DNA of 64,000 nucleotides from Lolium rigidum (taxonomy: Eukaryota; Streptophyta; Magnoliopsida; Poales; Poaceae). The stretch covers positions 228,273,853 through 228,337,852 of the forward strand of contig NC_061510.1 of NCBI RefSeq assembly GCF_022539505.1, in the 5' to 3' direction. A model generated the notes under the pieces. It saw only the letters and a list, made by a program, of their open reading frames with translations. It was not told the origin of the DNA and did not search any database. The position numbers and the translations under genes are program-made. Shown here piece after piece: positions 21,061 through 31,120 of this stretch (position 1 is its first letter; every line of letters starts with the position of its first letter).

Positions 21061-22422
21061 GGGCATCTCCAACCGCGCGACCCAAACCGCGCCCGCGCGT
21101 CCGTTTGGGTCAAGTCGGACAAAAACGCGGTCCAGCGCGGGGACGCACCGCAAAAGCGGACGGCCGCGGCGTCCGGAACGACGCAAACCCGGCCCAAATC
21201 TGGGCTAGGTTTGCGTGGCCGCGGATGGCACGCGCCGTCCGCTCGCGTCCGCCCGCTGGTCGCCTCGTCTCCCTTGGACCCACCTGTCGGTGACCAGGGA
21301 GACTATTAAATGGGGACTCGGAGGGGATCGGCCCTCCACTCCAGTCCCCACTCCACTCCCCGAGCAAAAACCGCCGCCATGGCCCCGAAGCGACGGTTCG
21401 CTCCCGGAGCGAACGACGATGAGGCCAGCAGCAGTCGGTGTCGGCCGCCGGCGCTGCGGGCCGGAGGGAACCGCGGCGGCCTCCACATCGGAGAGGCCGC
21501 CCGCGGCGGTGCGGCATTGCCGCAACCGCCACCGCTCCTCATCGAGCCCAAGCCGGAGTCCTCGGAGGAGGACCCGGACCTCCGCGCCGCCCTGATCATC
21601 TCGGCGGCGGAGGAGGAGGCGAAATGGCCGCAGCTCCATGCGGCCATTCGCACCTCCGAAATGGAGGAGGCGGCGCGGCGGGAGGTGGAGGAGGCGGAGG
21701 ACTGGGAGCTCTACGCCCAGGGCCCTCCGGGCGCGACGGGAGGAGGAGGAGGAGGCGGCGCGGCGGGAGGAGGCCGGGCGCCGCGCCGGCGAGGCCCGCC
21801 GCCGGGAGCAGCGGCGGCGAGGAGGACGGGCGGCGGCGCCGGGAGGCCGGGCGCCGCGCACGGCGAGGAGAGACAGCGAGCGCCTCGGGAGGAGGCGGCG
21901 CTCCGTGCGCCGGCACGGCGCCGGGTGGCTCCGGACCCCCACTCGCCGTGGGAGGAGGCCCCGTGGTCTCCGTGGCCGGAGTCCCCGGCGCGCTCCAGCC
22001 ACGACAGCGCGTCGCCGCCGGGGTGGACGACGACGACGTCGCCGACGACGCCCACGAGGGCTAGGCGGCGCACCGGCGGCCACCGCGCCGCCGACCAAAC
22101 CCTAATAGAGGGTTTTTAGTATAGGTTTAAATTTAAAAGCCCATATAGGGGCTTCTTTTGTTAGTTATTTGCCCAAAATAGGGCTATGTATAAATTTGCC
22201 CAAAATAGGGCATATGTTTTAATCAAATTTCGTTTAAATTTGTTTTTTTTCCTTTTAATTTCATGTTTCCGGATTATGCGATGCGTCCGCGCGTTGGGCG
22301 CAGCGCGCGACCCAAACGGACACGCGGACGCGGGCTGCTGTCCGCGTGTCCGGCCGGCGACCCAAACGGCCCAAAACGGACGGCCCAGCGCGTCCGTTTG
22401 GGTCGCGCGGTTGAAGATGCCC
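21061..22422 (+). mobile_element. PIF/Harbinger-type DNA transposon, non-autonomous
   Basis: The terminal inverted repeats start GGGCATCTCCAACCGCGCGA on the left and GGGCATCTTCAACCGCGCGA on the right (reverse complement). They continue into GACCCAAAC and GC-rich subterminal DNA. A 3-bp TAA duplication (21058-21060 and 22423-22425) is the hallmark of PIF/Harbinger. No DDE transposase is present. The body carries one GC-rich ORF and a tail with two AAAATAGGGC repeats (~22172-22220). Confidence 0.8.
21379..22119 (+). CDS. GC-rich ORF carried by the Harbinger element
   Basis: The start is GCCGCCATGGCC, a strong plant initiation context and the first ATG after the TIR region. The first ~115 residues look protein-like: MAPKRRFAPGANDD, then ESSEEDPDLRAALIISAAEE and EEAARREVEEAEDWELYA, an acidic/basic charged region with coiled-coil tendency. 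Beyond a GGAGGAGGA run (~21737) the frame becomes Gly/Arg/Pro-rich and atypical, while the next frame gives a charged E/R-rich continuation. A frameshift there is likely. No domain is recognised. Similar MAPKRR-starting ORFs occur in related grass Harbinger elements, so I treat it as transposon-borne. Confidence 0.45.
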   Translation: MAPKRRFAPGANDDEASSSRCRPPALRAGGNRGGLHIGEAARGGAALPQPPPLLIEPKPESSEEDPDLRAALIISAAEEEAKWPQLHAAIRTSEMEEAARREVEEAEDWELYAQGPPGATGGGGGGGAAGGGRAPRRRGPPPGAAAARRTGGGAGRPGAAHGEERQRAPREEAALRAPARRRVAPDPHSPWEEAPWSPWPESPARSSHDSASPPGWTTTTSPTTPTRARRRTGGHRAADQTLIEGF

Positions 22423-22765
22423 TAACAACGTTCCTTAGCTGTAAACCGTCCGTCCTATTCGCAAATCTCTCTTTATCTTTGACTTTTCATTAATGAAACC
22501 TACTAGTAGTTGGTCACACTTTCCACGTGAGAATGCGATACATCTGCTTAACTATTAATCGGGGATTAAAACAGGAGCGAACTCCCGTAGTCCTGTGGTA
22601 GACTGGTAGCTAGTGCCACTTTTTCATGTCCATCAGATGCCCAATCAAAAATACGTATAATCTGATGGCATCATCGAATCAAAGCCATATATAGAGAATT
22701 AAAAATGTTTTCTTAGCAATAAACCATCTGTCCTATTCACAAATATGTCCTTATCTTAGACTTTG

Positions 22766-24346
22766 TTCAACAATGACTTCAAAACTAGATCTGAAGTGAA
22801 TATGTTTTGACTATAAGAGCAGCTTCACAAAAGTTGACAACTTATTAGTATATAAAAAGTTATCACGTTGTTACTTTATTTAAACATGGTGATGACTTTA
22901 TAAATTGTGGCATTGCAACTTTGAAGGCAACTACCTTTTAGAACTATACATGCATGATGCATACTTTTGAAGATCTCAACTAAGACAATGGCAACAGTTC
23001 ATTAATCAGTTCCACAATTTTAAAGTTAAAACAACTTGAAATTATGCCAATCATTGCATCCTAGTTGCATTGCACCTCAGCGCTTCGGTGCGAACGTGTG
23101 TGCGGGATTCCTATCCATAATTAACATCTCACGCATGTGTTATCCTTACTAGAGATCCTCCAGGCCGACACTACCCTTCAAGGCTAGATCCACAAACATG
23201 GACCCCACATGCACAATCACCTCCATAAGCTAACATTGCCACCACTATGCGCTAAGTATAACACCATTGTTTGCAATTCTCTTTGTGTCCCCCTCCACTG
23301 GCAACAAACTCCACCTCAAGGGCCGTTTGAACGACTTCATCGCCCTCCCAAGCCAACTTATGGGTGTCGAAATGAAGTTTGGAAATCTGTGTTGACTCTC
23401 ACCCGCCAAGGCACAACCAACAATCGTTCATTTCAACATGAGGGAATTGAGCGAATGGTTGGCCGAACCCTAACGTTCGCTTTCATGATTCGGAGAAATG
23501 ATATCATGTTTGTGTAAATCAACACCCTATTAATGCATCAACACACTTCCGCTTTGTTCTTGATTGTATCAGAAACCACATATGTGATCCAAGTTAATTA
23601 GGGTGTACCTTCATGATCGAACATACGAGTTAGAAATTAACTTGATAAAAACTAAATTGAAAAATTATCTCATTTGCATATTCAGTTCATTAATGATAAC
23701 TAGTGAATTACTGAAGAAACAATAAAACAAACACTTAAACTTTGAGCGGATATACCTCATCCCCTTGTAGTTTTTTAAGAATCTCGTTTGCAGCTTCTAC
23801 AGTTCTACTTCAATGATTGAGGAGCCCTCTGATTTAAATGGAAATTTACTCATTTTTTTGAAATGCAAACCTTACCATCGATCGATGCATGCAACTTTAT
23901 TGCTTTATTAAAAAGTATTTCTTATTGAAGATTACATCAAGGGTCGTAAAGGGTTGATAACATGGAAAAACTCTGTACTAACATGTTACTCTAAGATCAA
24001 AACGCCAACTAAACTAGTTGTACAAATCCGCGCCACCCTCTCGAGCCGGTTGCACCCAGTATTCAAATTTTTGCTTTTGTCAATTGGCTGTATAAAATGT
24101 GGAAAACTTTCACTTCCCAGTATCTATAAATTATAAGCACGAATACTATAAATTTTAATCTTGATTAAAGCTCAAACCTAATTTTCATAATAAATTGCAT
24201 AAGTACCAGAAAAGGCCCTGTTTCTCAAGTATAAATAAGGAAATCCCATTACTGATCATTCGCTGTCTCAGCTCTCACGGGTATTGGGAACCGGCACGAA
24301 AACTAGCAAAAAAGGCTAAAAAGGGGGAAATGCACTGTAGCTCATA
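22766..24346. other. Intergenic DNA, no gene recognised
   Basis: AT-rich sequence with only short ORFs lacking domain signals. It lies between the tandem repeat and the leader of the exchanger gene. A TATA-like AAGTATAAATAAGG (~24228-24241) is the most plausible promoter motif, but a MITE-like repeat separates it from the leader exon. Confidence 0.4.
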
Positions 24347-24687
24347 GGAGCATTTGCTCTCATTGTGTGAATCCACATTTTGAAGTGTCAAAAAATTCTA
24401 AACTAAATTTTTACATGTACATCCAGACATTTTATGTTGGTACAAAAAATTTCGAAAAAAGAAAAAAAATATGTGGCTCCTGTAAAAAAGACAAATTTTG
24501 ATGCTGTAACACTACTATGTACAACACATTTTTTTTATCTTTTTTGTACACCACATAAAATATATTTTTTTCCACGAAAACTGTACGAACATAGAATGGC
24601 AGTATGTACACCAAAAAAATTATATCAATTTTTTAACATTTTTAAAATTAATTTTTAAATATTTTGTATAAGGGGAGCATTTGCTCC
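24347..24687. mobile_element. MITE-like repeat upstream of the exchanger gene
   Basis: GGAGCATTTGCTC occurs at both ends (24347-24359 and 24674-24686). The motif is near-palindromic, so it can be read as an inverted repeat. The interior is very AT-rich. The 'GGAGC..TTGCTC' border is common in abundant grass MITEs. No convincing target-site duplication was found. Confidence 0.4.
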
Positions 24688-24759
24688 GGCCAACGCCACC
24701 TCCCTAAAAAGGAGGCCTTTTTCTGTTTCCATCACCACAACAAACCAAAAGAAGAGACG

Positions 24760-25567
24760 ATTCCCAGATTCGGAAACAGAGAAGACGAACAATTAAATCA
24801 GACAGGAGTGGCACGCACAGACGTCACCGCCTCGGGGGAGCCCACATCGCCGGCTCGCCGCTGCTCCTCCGGCTACCTCTTCTTCCTCAACCCAGGTAAC
24901 CCATCCACTCTAGTCCTTCTCTTCTCTCCCTCTCGCTGTATCTCTCCTCGATGCACCTTCGCTTCCAAGAAGTCGGGAAGAATCTCATCTCCCCCCTCGA
25001 CCCGTGAAAACGATTTCTTTTCCTACTAGAACTCGTTAGTTTCATCCTACCCAGATCTCCGGAGGAGCTCCAGGCCTGCAGCAACCTGTAGGCAAAAACA
25101 TGTGGATTAAGGAGTTCGTATATCTAGGGAGTCAGTGTACCAAAAAGGATGTTCCCTTTTCTATTTGGCTCAAGTCTTGTTAATTCGCACAGTTTGCTTT
25201 AGTGATATTCTGGTCGGGACTTGGGAGCCAACACATAGATTGGATTAGTATATTCAACGAAGCTCCTTTCTGTCCTTGTTGTCATCTTCTCCCTTAACAA
25301 CCTGTAAGAAGACATTAGTTTTCCATGATGTTAGGAAGTGCCAATTTATCTTCAGAACCTGTAAATACTGTTTGCTAGCTTGCCAGATTCATTCCTGTGA
25401 GCATATTCTATCTATCAAAGGACTCTTTTAATGTTTGTCAAGTTTATTGTCGACCTGCTTAGCTGGGCCCTTAAGTTCATTATGTATGTGGACGTGCGAT
25501 ATGAATACAGTATCATGTTGGTCACTTTTTTCTCGCTTCCTGACGATATATGTATTGGTTGTAGCAG
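24760..25567 (+). promoter_or_regulatory. MHX: Leader exon and 5'-UTR intron of the MHX-like gene
   Basis: A non-coding leader exon probably covers ~24760-24895; its start is not determined. It ends CCCAG|GTAACCC. The acceptor GTTGTAGCAG|GAATATG puts the second exon at 25568. The inferred leader intron is ~672 bp and T-rich. Arabidopsis MHX also has a leader intron that strongly raises expression, so this placement is meaningful by analogy. I see no upstream ATG in the leader exon. Confidence 0.55.
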
Positions 25568-25571
25568 GAAT

Positions 25572-25580
25572 ATGTCATAA
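25572..25580 (+). promoter_or_regulatory. Two-codon upstream ORF in the MHX-like leader
   Basis: ATG TCA TAA starts four bases after the inferred splice acceptor and stops 26 bases before the main ATG at 25607. A uORF this short and this close would be expected to lower main-frame initiation. Arabidopsis MHX is reported to be translationally repressed by a uORF, though a longer one. Confidence 0.55.
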
Positions 25581-25606
25581 ATCATATAGTTGTCGCCAAC
25601 ATTACG

Positions 25607-28600
25607 ATGGGAAGTAATGCTCCGTCATGCGATGCTTACCTGTTTTTCCATGGTGAAACTCTACTTCCAAATGGTCTCCGTGCTTTCCTTTGTACTGCTG
25701 CCCTCGCATACTGTTTTATTGGTTTATCTGCGATCACTGCCCGGTTCTTCAAGTCGATGGAGAGTATCACAAACCACTCTCGGGAGGTTGTCACAGTTGA
25801 TCCACAAACGAATACGCCTATAGTGAAGCAGGAGAAGGTTTGGAACTACACTATAGCAGACATTGCTCTGCTTGCTTTCGGTACCAGCTTTCCCCAGATC
25901 TCCCTTGCAACGATCGATGCAATCCGTAATCTTGGTCAACTGACAGCAGGAGGTAGAAACTAACCAATTGATGTAAAATTTTCTGCCAAATCATATTTAA
26001 CTGTATTTAATTTGGTATTATTAGTGCAGGTTTAGGTCCGGGTACCCTTGTGGGTTCTGCTGCGTTCGATCTTTTCCCGATCCATGCTGTCTGTGTGATT
26101 ATGCCAAGGGGGGGCTCTACGAAAAAGATTTCGGATTTGGGTGTTTGGTTAGTTGAGCTGTTTTGGTCATTCTGGGCATACGTTTGGCTGTATATTATAT
26201 TAGAGGTAAGTCACATTTTCTTGTTCTGATATCTGACTGAAAGTGCAGTTGGTCATCATATGCCCTTTACACCGCATGCAGGTGTGGACACCTAACGTGA
26301 TTACCCTCTGGGAGGCCTTGATAACAGTCTTGCAGTATGGATTGCTTTTGGTGCATGCATATGCACAGGATAAGCGGTGGCCATATGTCTCACTCCCTTT
26401 GTATGGTTCTAGTCCCTGAACATATATTTCTTTTCTATTTTTCCTGTGGTTCTAGTCCCATAACAATAAAATTTTCTGATGCTTGTAATTTAATTTGTTG
26501 CAATCAGGGTAAGAAGTGAGAGACCTGAAGATTGGGTTCCAGCAGAAGATGCTTCAGTTGATTATGACAAAAACTGTGATGAGACAAGTGATATACTTCC
26601 TAGCCAGAATGATGATATTGCTGATATATTCTCCATACATTCTTACAATGATGCAGGTATACATATGTCTGAATTTTGGGTACTGTCCCCATGAATTTTT
26701 AGAATGTAACCATAAAAAGTGCGGTCTAAATGTATTCGAGGACAATTTTTTATTTAAGTTCATATCAATCGATAGATTGTTTCAGTATTCATTTTAGATG
26801 CTTTTCCTGTTTCAAACTTCATGGGGTGAGTTACAACTTTAGGAGTTATGGCGATATTCCAGATCTCACTGTTTTTTTATCAGGGGTATTTGGAAAGATA
26901 GTTGTGCTTTATGCAGAATTGCAGATTGGCTGCCAATTTATATTTCGTCTTGCAGTTCACCTCTAAAATATATTTTTAACTTATTTGAAAGTAAATTTTT
27001 ATATGCTTGAACATCCCAGGGTATCATCATGTTCCAGAAAAGGATATAGAGGAATCGTCAAAAAGGGAGCTTGTAGCAAAGAACACACATAACGATACCT
27101 GCTGGCTTTCCATTTGGCGGCAACAATTTCTTGAAGCTGTAATAGTAATTTAATTCATCAACATTCCTTACTCCATAGTTTACCAATGCTGCTCCTCATT
27201 CCTTTCTTGCGAGATACTGTTCCTTACTTACACTTAGCTCAAACTTCGAGAAGCATGTTGATTTATTTATACAGTTGAGAAATTTTATTGCCAGGTACCC
27301 ATTTAGGGAAACTATATACTCCCTCTGTCCCACCAAAAGTGTCTCAACTTTGTCAAAATTTAGATGTATCTAGACACTATCTAGTAGGTAGATACATCCA
27401 AATTTTGACAAAGTTGAGACACTTTTGGTGGGACGGAGGGAGTATTATGAATATAATGCTTGGAGAACTTACACTGTTGAGATGATTTTATCTGGTACTT
27501 ACCATGCTGAAATTAGTTGCATGGACCCCTTCTCCAGTATCCTCTGCTATTTCTTGTTTGCCACTTTTAATTATATTTTGATTTTACAGTTTTCCTTCAT
27601 TTTTTTTTACATTATAAGCCTTTTTTTAGAGAAACTAGAGGGAAGTACATCTAGGCTCTAGAGTAAACATTATAGCCACGTTGAAAGTTTCATCTTGTCT
27701 GTGATAACTAACATGGAGTCGTGAACCATACTTATTTCTTCAGCCTGGCATATTAACTAATTATTTTAATATATGCAGTTGGAGAGTCCTGAGCAAAGGA
27801 AGATAAATTCTGTCTGCTTGAGATTCATCATAATATGTTGGAACTCGATCATTGCGCCTTGGAAAATATTGTTTGCTTTTGTGCCACCATATCAAATTGC
27901 ACATGGCTGGATCGCTTTTATTTTCTCCCTGATCTTCATAAGTGGTATTGCCTACGGGGTTACCAAGATTACAGATCAGATAAGCTGCGTCACAGGTTGG
28001 AACATTCTCTTGCATAAGTATGATTTTCATCTGCTCACCGAGATGTAACTCCCTGTATAGTGATTTGAAAAAATCTACTTTCTGTGTAGGAGTAAACCCA
28101 TATGTTATAGCATTCACAGCACTGGCTGCTGGAACCTCGTGGCCAGATCTAGTTGCTAGCAAGATAGCTGCTGAGCGTCAAGTTACTGCAGACTCTGCAA
28201 TAGCAAATATCACTTGCAGGTTCATGTCTACATGTTCTCTTGAACCAGTTCTTCGCCTTAACATATTGCTGTTAATTTCTCAAACTAGAACTAGCATGGG
28301 TGTGGGTGTTTCCATCACCGTCCATTTATTCCTCGAGATTTGTGCTCATCATGGTAGATGGAAAGATTTCTTTCTCTCTCCTCTTTTTATCCGAATCTCA
28401 AAGCACTATGGACGGTGACGGAAACATCCACACCCATGCGTGTAAGTACAAAAGTATCTCAAAGCACAATTGATATTTTTTCTTTGTTGCAGCAACTCGG
28501 TAAACATATATGTTGGCATTGGTTTCCCATGGTTGATTGACACACTGTACAATTACTTTGTCTACCGGGAACCTCTGTACATAGACAATGCTGCTGGTCT

Positions 28601-28790
28601 GAGCTTTTCCCTACTGGTCTTCTTTGCAACATCGTTTGGGTGTATTGTGGTTTTGGTTCTGCGCCGCATTTTAATTGGTGCTGAGCTTGGGGGCCCTAGG
28701 CTGTGGGCGTGGGTAACATCAGCCTACTTCATGGTCCTTTGGGTTGTTTTTGTTGTACTTTCTTCTCTAAAGGTTTCTGGAGTAATATAA
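25607..28790 (+). CDS. MHX: MHX-type vacuolar Mg2+(Zn2+)/H+ exchanger, NCX superfamily
   Basis: Eight coding exons join in frame to 519 residues: 25607-25952, 26030-26205, 26282-26400, 26508-26656, 27020-27144, 27779-27995, 28090-28219 and 28493-28790. All introns are GT-AG. The ATG (ACGATGGGA) opens the first coding exon after a leader intron. The two exchanger alpha repeats are clear: [16 protein letters not shown] (residues ~89-104) and [16 protein letters not shown] (~390-405). Hydrophobic helices surround them. A hydrophilic Asp/Ser-rich loop is encoded by exons 4-5, and the C-terminus is KVSGVI. Length and order match Arabidopsis MHX (539 residues), a tonoplast antiporter that exchanges protons for Mg2+ and Zn2+. 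No frameshift or stop is present, so it looks functional. It converges with the F-box gene downstream. Confidence 0.93.
27319..27442. mobile_element. Stowaway MITE in MHX intron 5
   Basis: This 124-bp element is almost a perfect hairpin. The two ~54-bp arms (CTCCCTCTGTCCCACCAAAA... and its reverse complement ending TTTTGGTGGGACGGAGGGAG) differ at only about two positions. It is flanked by TA on both sides. The terminus CTCCCTC(T/C)GTCCCA is the Stowaway consensus of grasses. Confidence 0.92.
28294..28439. mobile_element. Small inverted-repeat element in MHX intron 7
   Basis: GCATGGGTGTGGGTGTTTCC...ACCGTCCAT (28294-28325) pairs with its near-exact inverted copy at 28408-28439. The ~146-bp unit has ~32-bp arms with two mismatches. 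The AT-rich/CT-rich core holds TTTCTTTCTCTCTCC. No target-site duplication is evident and I do not recognise the family. Confidence 0.65.
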
Positions 28791-30239
28791 CTTCGATAGG
28801 TATGAAAATGTTGGTTGTACCTAGTGAGAGAGAAATGCCGGTTCTTAAATTTTATATTCCCTTTCACTCTGCTTTGGGTATTTATGTGAGAAAAATGGCC
28901 AAAGTTGAGTTGTTCTGTTGTGTACTGTAGAAGTGTAGATACATACATCTCTGTATTATTCATTCAAGCCGAACATCTCATGTGCTATATTCATATAAGA
29001 TGGATGTCTGTATATAGGAGTACACAACACTTGTGCGAGAAATATACGGGAAACATTTTCTTCTGGAAGTACCAGAGTTGTACAACAAATACTAGCAGAT
29101 GCAGCATGGTATTTTTTAGCGAGCTCAAGTAGAGATTGCCAGTGGCTGAAGTAATTAGTAACAGATGAGCGACTGTTTCTATCATCTAATCCTTGCACAT
29201 TTATGTCGAGTTCCATGCCATTTGTTGACGCACTTGTATTTATCTTTGTACTATTTTTAATTTCATATCCAGATGGTCATATGCGCATGGGAAAAAAGAA
29301 ACTTCTGCCAGACTTACTGCACTAGTGATTTAACTGTCAATATTTTTAACGGTTTACGATATCACATTGTATTAACCCATTCTGAAAAAAATACATATTC
29401 TGATGTAAATAATTTTTCCTCTAGAAGATATACTTTCAGCTATTATATATGGCAATCTATGATATAGGTTACAAGTGAGAAGAAATTACTAGTACAGTCT
29501 TTCCTTCTAGAAGTATTATATATCTCTGCATTACCGTATAATAACTAAATAGTAGGTGAGTGTGGCGTTTTTGAGCTCGGGCTACACTCTTGATTACGTA
29601 TAACTAAATAGTCAATCAAATAGTACACATACGGAAATTCAATTCGGCTCCCGGTTGCGTATGCTCCCTCTACCAAATAATCAAGAATCAAGTTAATCCT
29701 AGGTCAACTCTTAAACCATTAGACTTGCTTTGAGATTCGTGCACATCAGAATTACACATGGGTGTGTAATTACACGTGAGTATGTAGTTGCACTTCTTTT
29801 TCCTAATTACGCATGAAATTGGGTGATTGAGAATTAAGTTTGTTTTAGGTTGACCGATAACTAGCTGGCTTTCACACTGTTTTTCTTTGGATTCATATAA
29901 GCGTGAGGAAAAATAGAGGTAAAAGAGTCCATGTTGTGAACCGTGTAGGGTGGAGAAAAACTGAAACCCTACAAATCGTGTAAACCGGTTGGTGAGGAGC
30001 TAGTTTATTTTCTTTCACAAACGGTTAAAAAAAAAAAACTAGCCCAAACTGGTGAAACTGTACTTGCCCACCTCTAGGTGGGTGTTAAATTTGAAATTAT
30101 GTTAGTTGCGGTGGTTGCAAGATCTTAAGAGAAGTTAACCGTGAGAAACTTCAGTATCGAGCACTAGACATTCGCTTGCAGGCGATTAGGCATGAGCGTT
30201 GTCATAATGGAGTAGAAAGGCGAAAATGCCCGGAGAATT
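28791..30239. other. 3' flank of the MHX-like gene, no further gene
   Basis: This holds the presumed 3' UTR and AT-rich intergenic DNA. There are no protein motifs and only short chance ORFs. The two stretches near 29660-29710 and 29810-29860 share a degenerate AATCAAGTT...TAGGT(C/T)(A/G)AC motif and may be MITE remains. Confidence 0.4.
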
Positions 30240-30498
30240 CTCAAAAATTTGCAAACAACAGGGCAGGTGAAGGAGAGACGTTCATGGTCGTTGACGACAT
30301 GGACAGGTCAAACCCTGGGACTAGGACCTAATGCGAGAACCAGCATAGTGTTCTGTTCCATACCGTCATGCGAGAACAGGCATCACTCTGCTACCCATCC
30401 AATAGTAGGAGCAAGAATCGTTGTTTTGGCTATGCAGAGGCTGGACGTATTGTTTATGTCTTTTGAGTAATAAAACACCCTTTATCCAAAAAAAAAAA
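30240..30498 (+). mobile_element. Possible 5'-truncated retroposon (LINE/SINE) 3' end
   Basis: The stretch ends ...TTTTGAGTAATAAAACACCC, then TTTATCC and an 11-A run (30488-30498). 'AATAAAA...poly(A)' is the usual 3' end of plant LINEs. No ORF or target-site duplication was confirmed, so this is tentative. Confidence 0.35.
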
Positions 30499-31065
30499 CT
30501 GCAATTTGTTTATCTCCAGTATCTCATCAACTTGTCAAGCTCTATGGCTGTATCAAGCATAACGCCGGAGATATTAGAAATGCAAGACCCATTGTGAAGA
30601 AGTCCTGTTGGCATCACAAGATTGCTGTGATTTATTATACTCCAGTATTTGGAAGGGCTGAGCAATAACCTTCATTTGGTCGGTGCCCAACTCCAAACGA
30701 AAACATATAATGCAGCCATTTTTTGCCATTCCAAAAAACAGATAAATCAGGAGAGTCAAAGGAGGAACATGGTCCATGAAAAATGGAACTCAACTGGTAC
30801 AGCTTTTCATAGCTCCACGAGGGAGAATGATCGGAGCTGCAGTTTTCTCTCTCCCCTCTCTCCTAGTCCCAGGCATAGGAGCTGTAACCCTAGGTCTTCA
30901 CGCATAGGAATTAAAAATCCATACAAATTCAGGCAGCACTATTTCTTGGGTCCAAACAGTACAACACGTACATGAGAAGATTCTAAGAATTAAAATCCTA
31001 CAAACACCTTATGGAAGTCCCATTACATCTAATGAAGAGGTTCTGATCGATCAGATGTAGCCATA

Positions 31066-31120
31066 AACGATCACTCTATGTTTTTTTTTTTTTTTTTTTT
31101 TGAGGAACGATCACTCTATG
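31066..31120 (-). mobile_element. Micro-retroposition: poly(A) flanked by a 15-bp target-site duplication
   Basis: AACGATCACTCTATG occurs at 31066-31080 and again at 31106-31120. Between them lie 21 T and GAGG (31081-31105). On the minus strand this is CCTC plus poly(A), flanked by a 15-bp duplication. That is the signature of target-primed reverse transcription of an extremely 5'-truncated LINE or LINE-mobilised RNA. The right copy contains the stop codon of the F-box gene. Confidence 0.8.

Larger units (their letters stand above)
20852..22765. repeat. ~270-bp tandem duplication interrupted by a Harbinger element
   Basis: Unit 1 (20852-21060 plus 22426-22484) and unit 2 (22485-22765) share GGTCAC(G/A)CTTTCCACGTGAG, AATCGGGGATTAAA and TGTCCATCAGATGCCCA. 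They also share TCTGATGGCATCATC and a CTGTCCTATTC-type tail. The units are ~85-90% alike by eye. The Harbinger element sits in unit 1 only, so it came after the duplication or inserted into one copy. Confidence 0.7.

Noticed and set aside
23209..23517. 102-codon plus-strand ORF between the tandem repeat and the exchanger gene
   Set aside because: Low-complexity codon use, no domain, no flanking gene signals.
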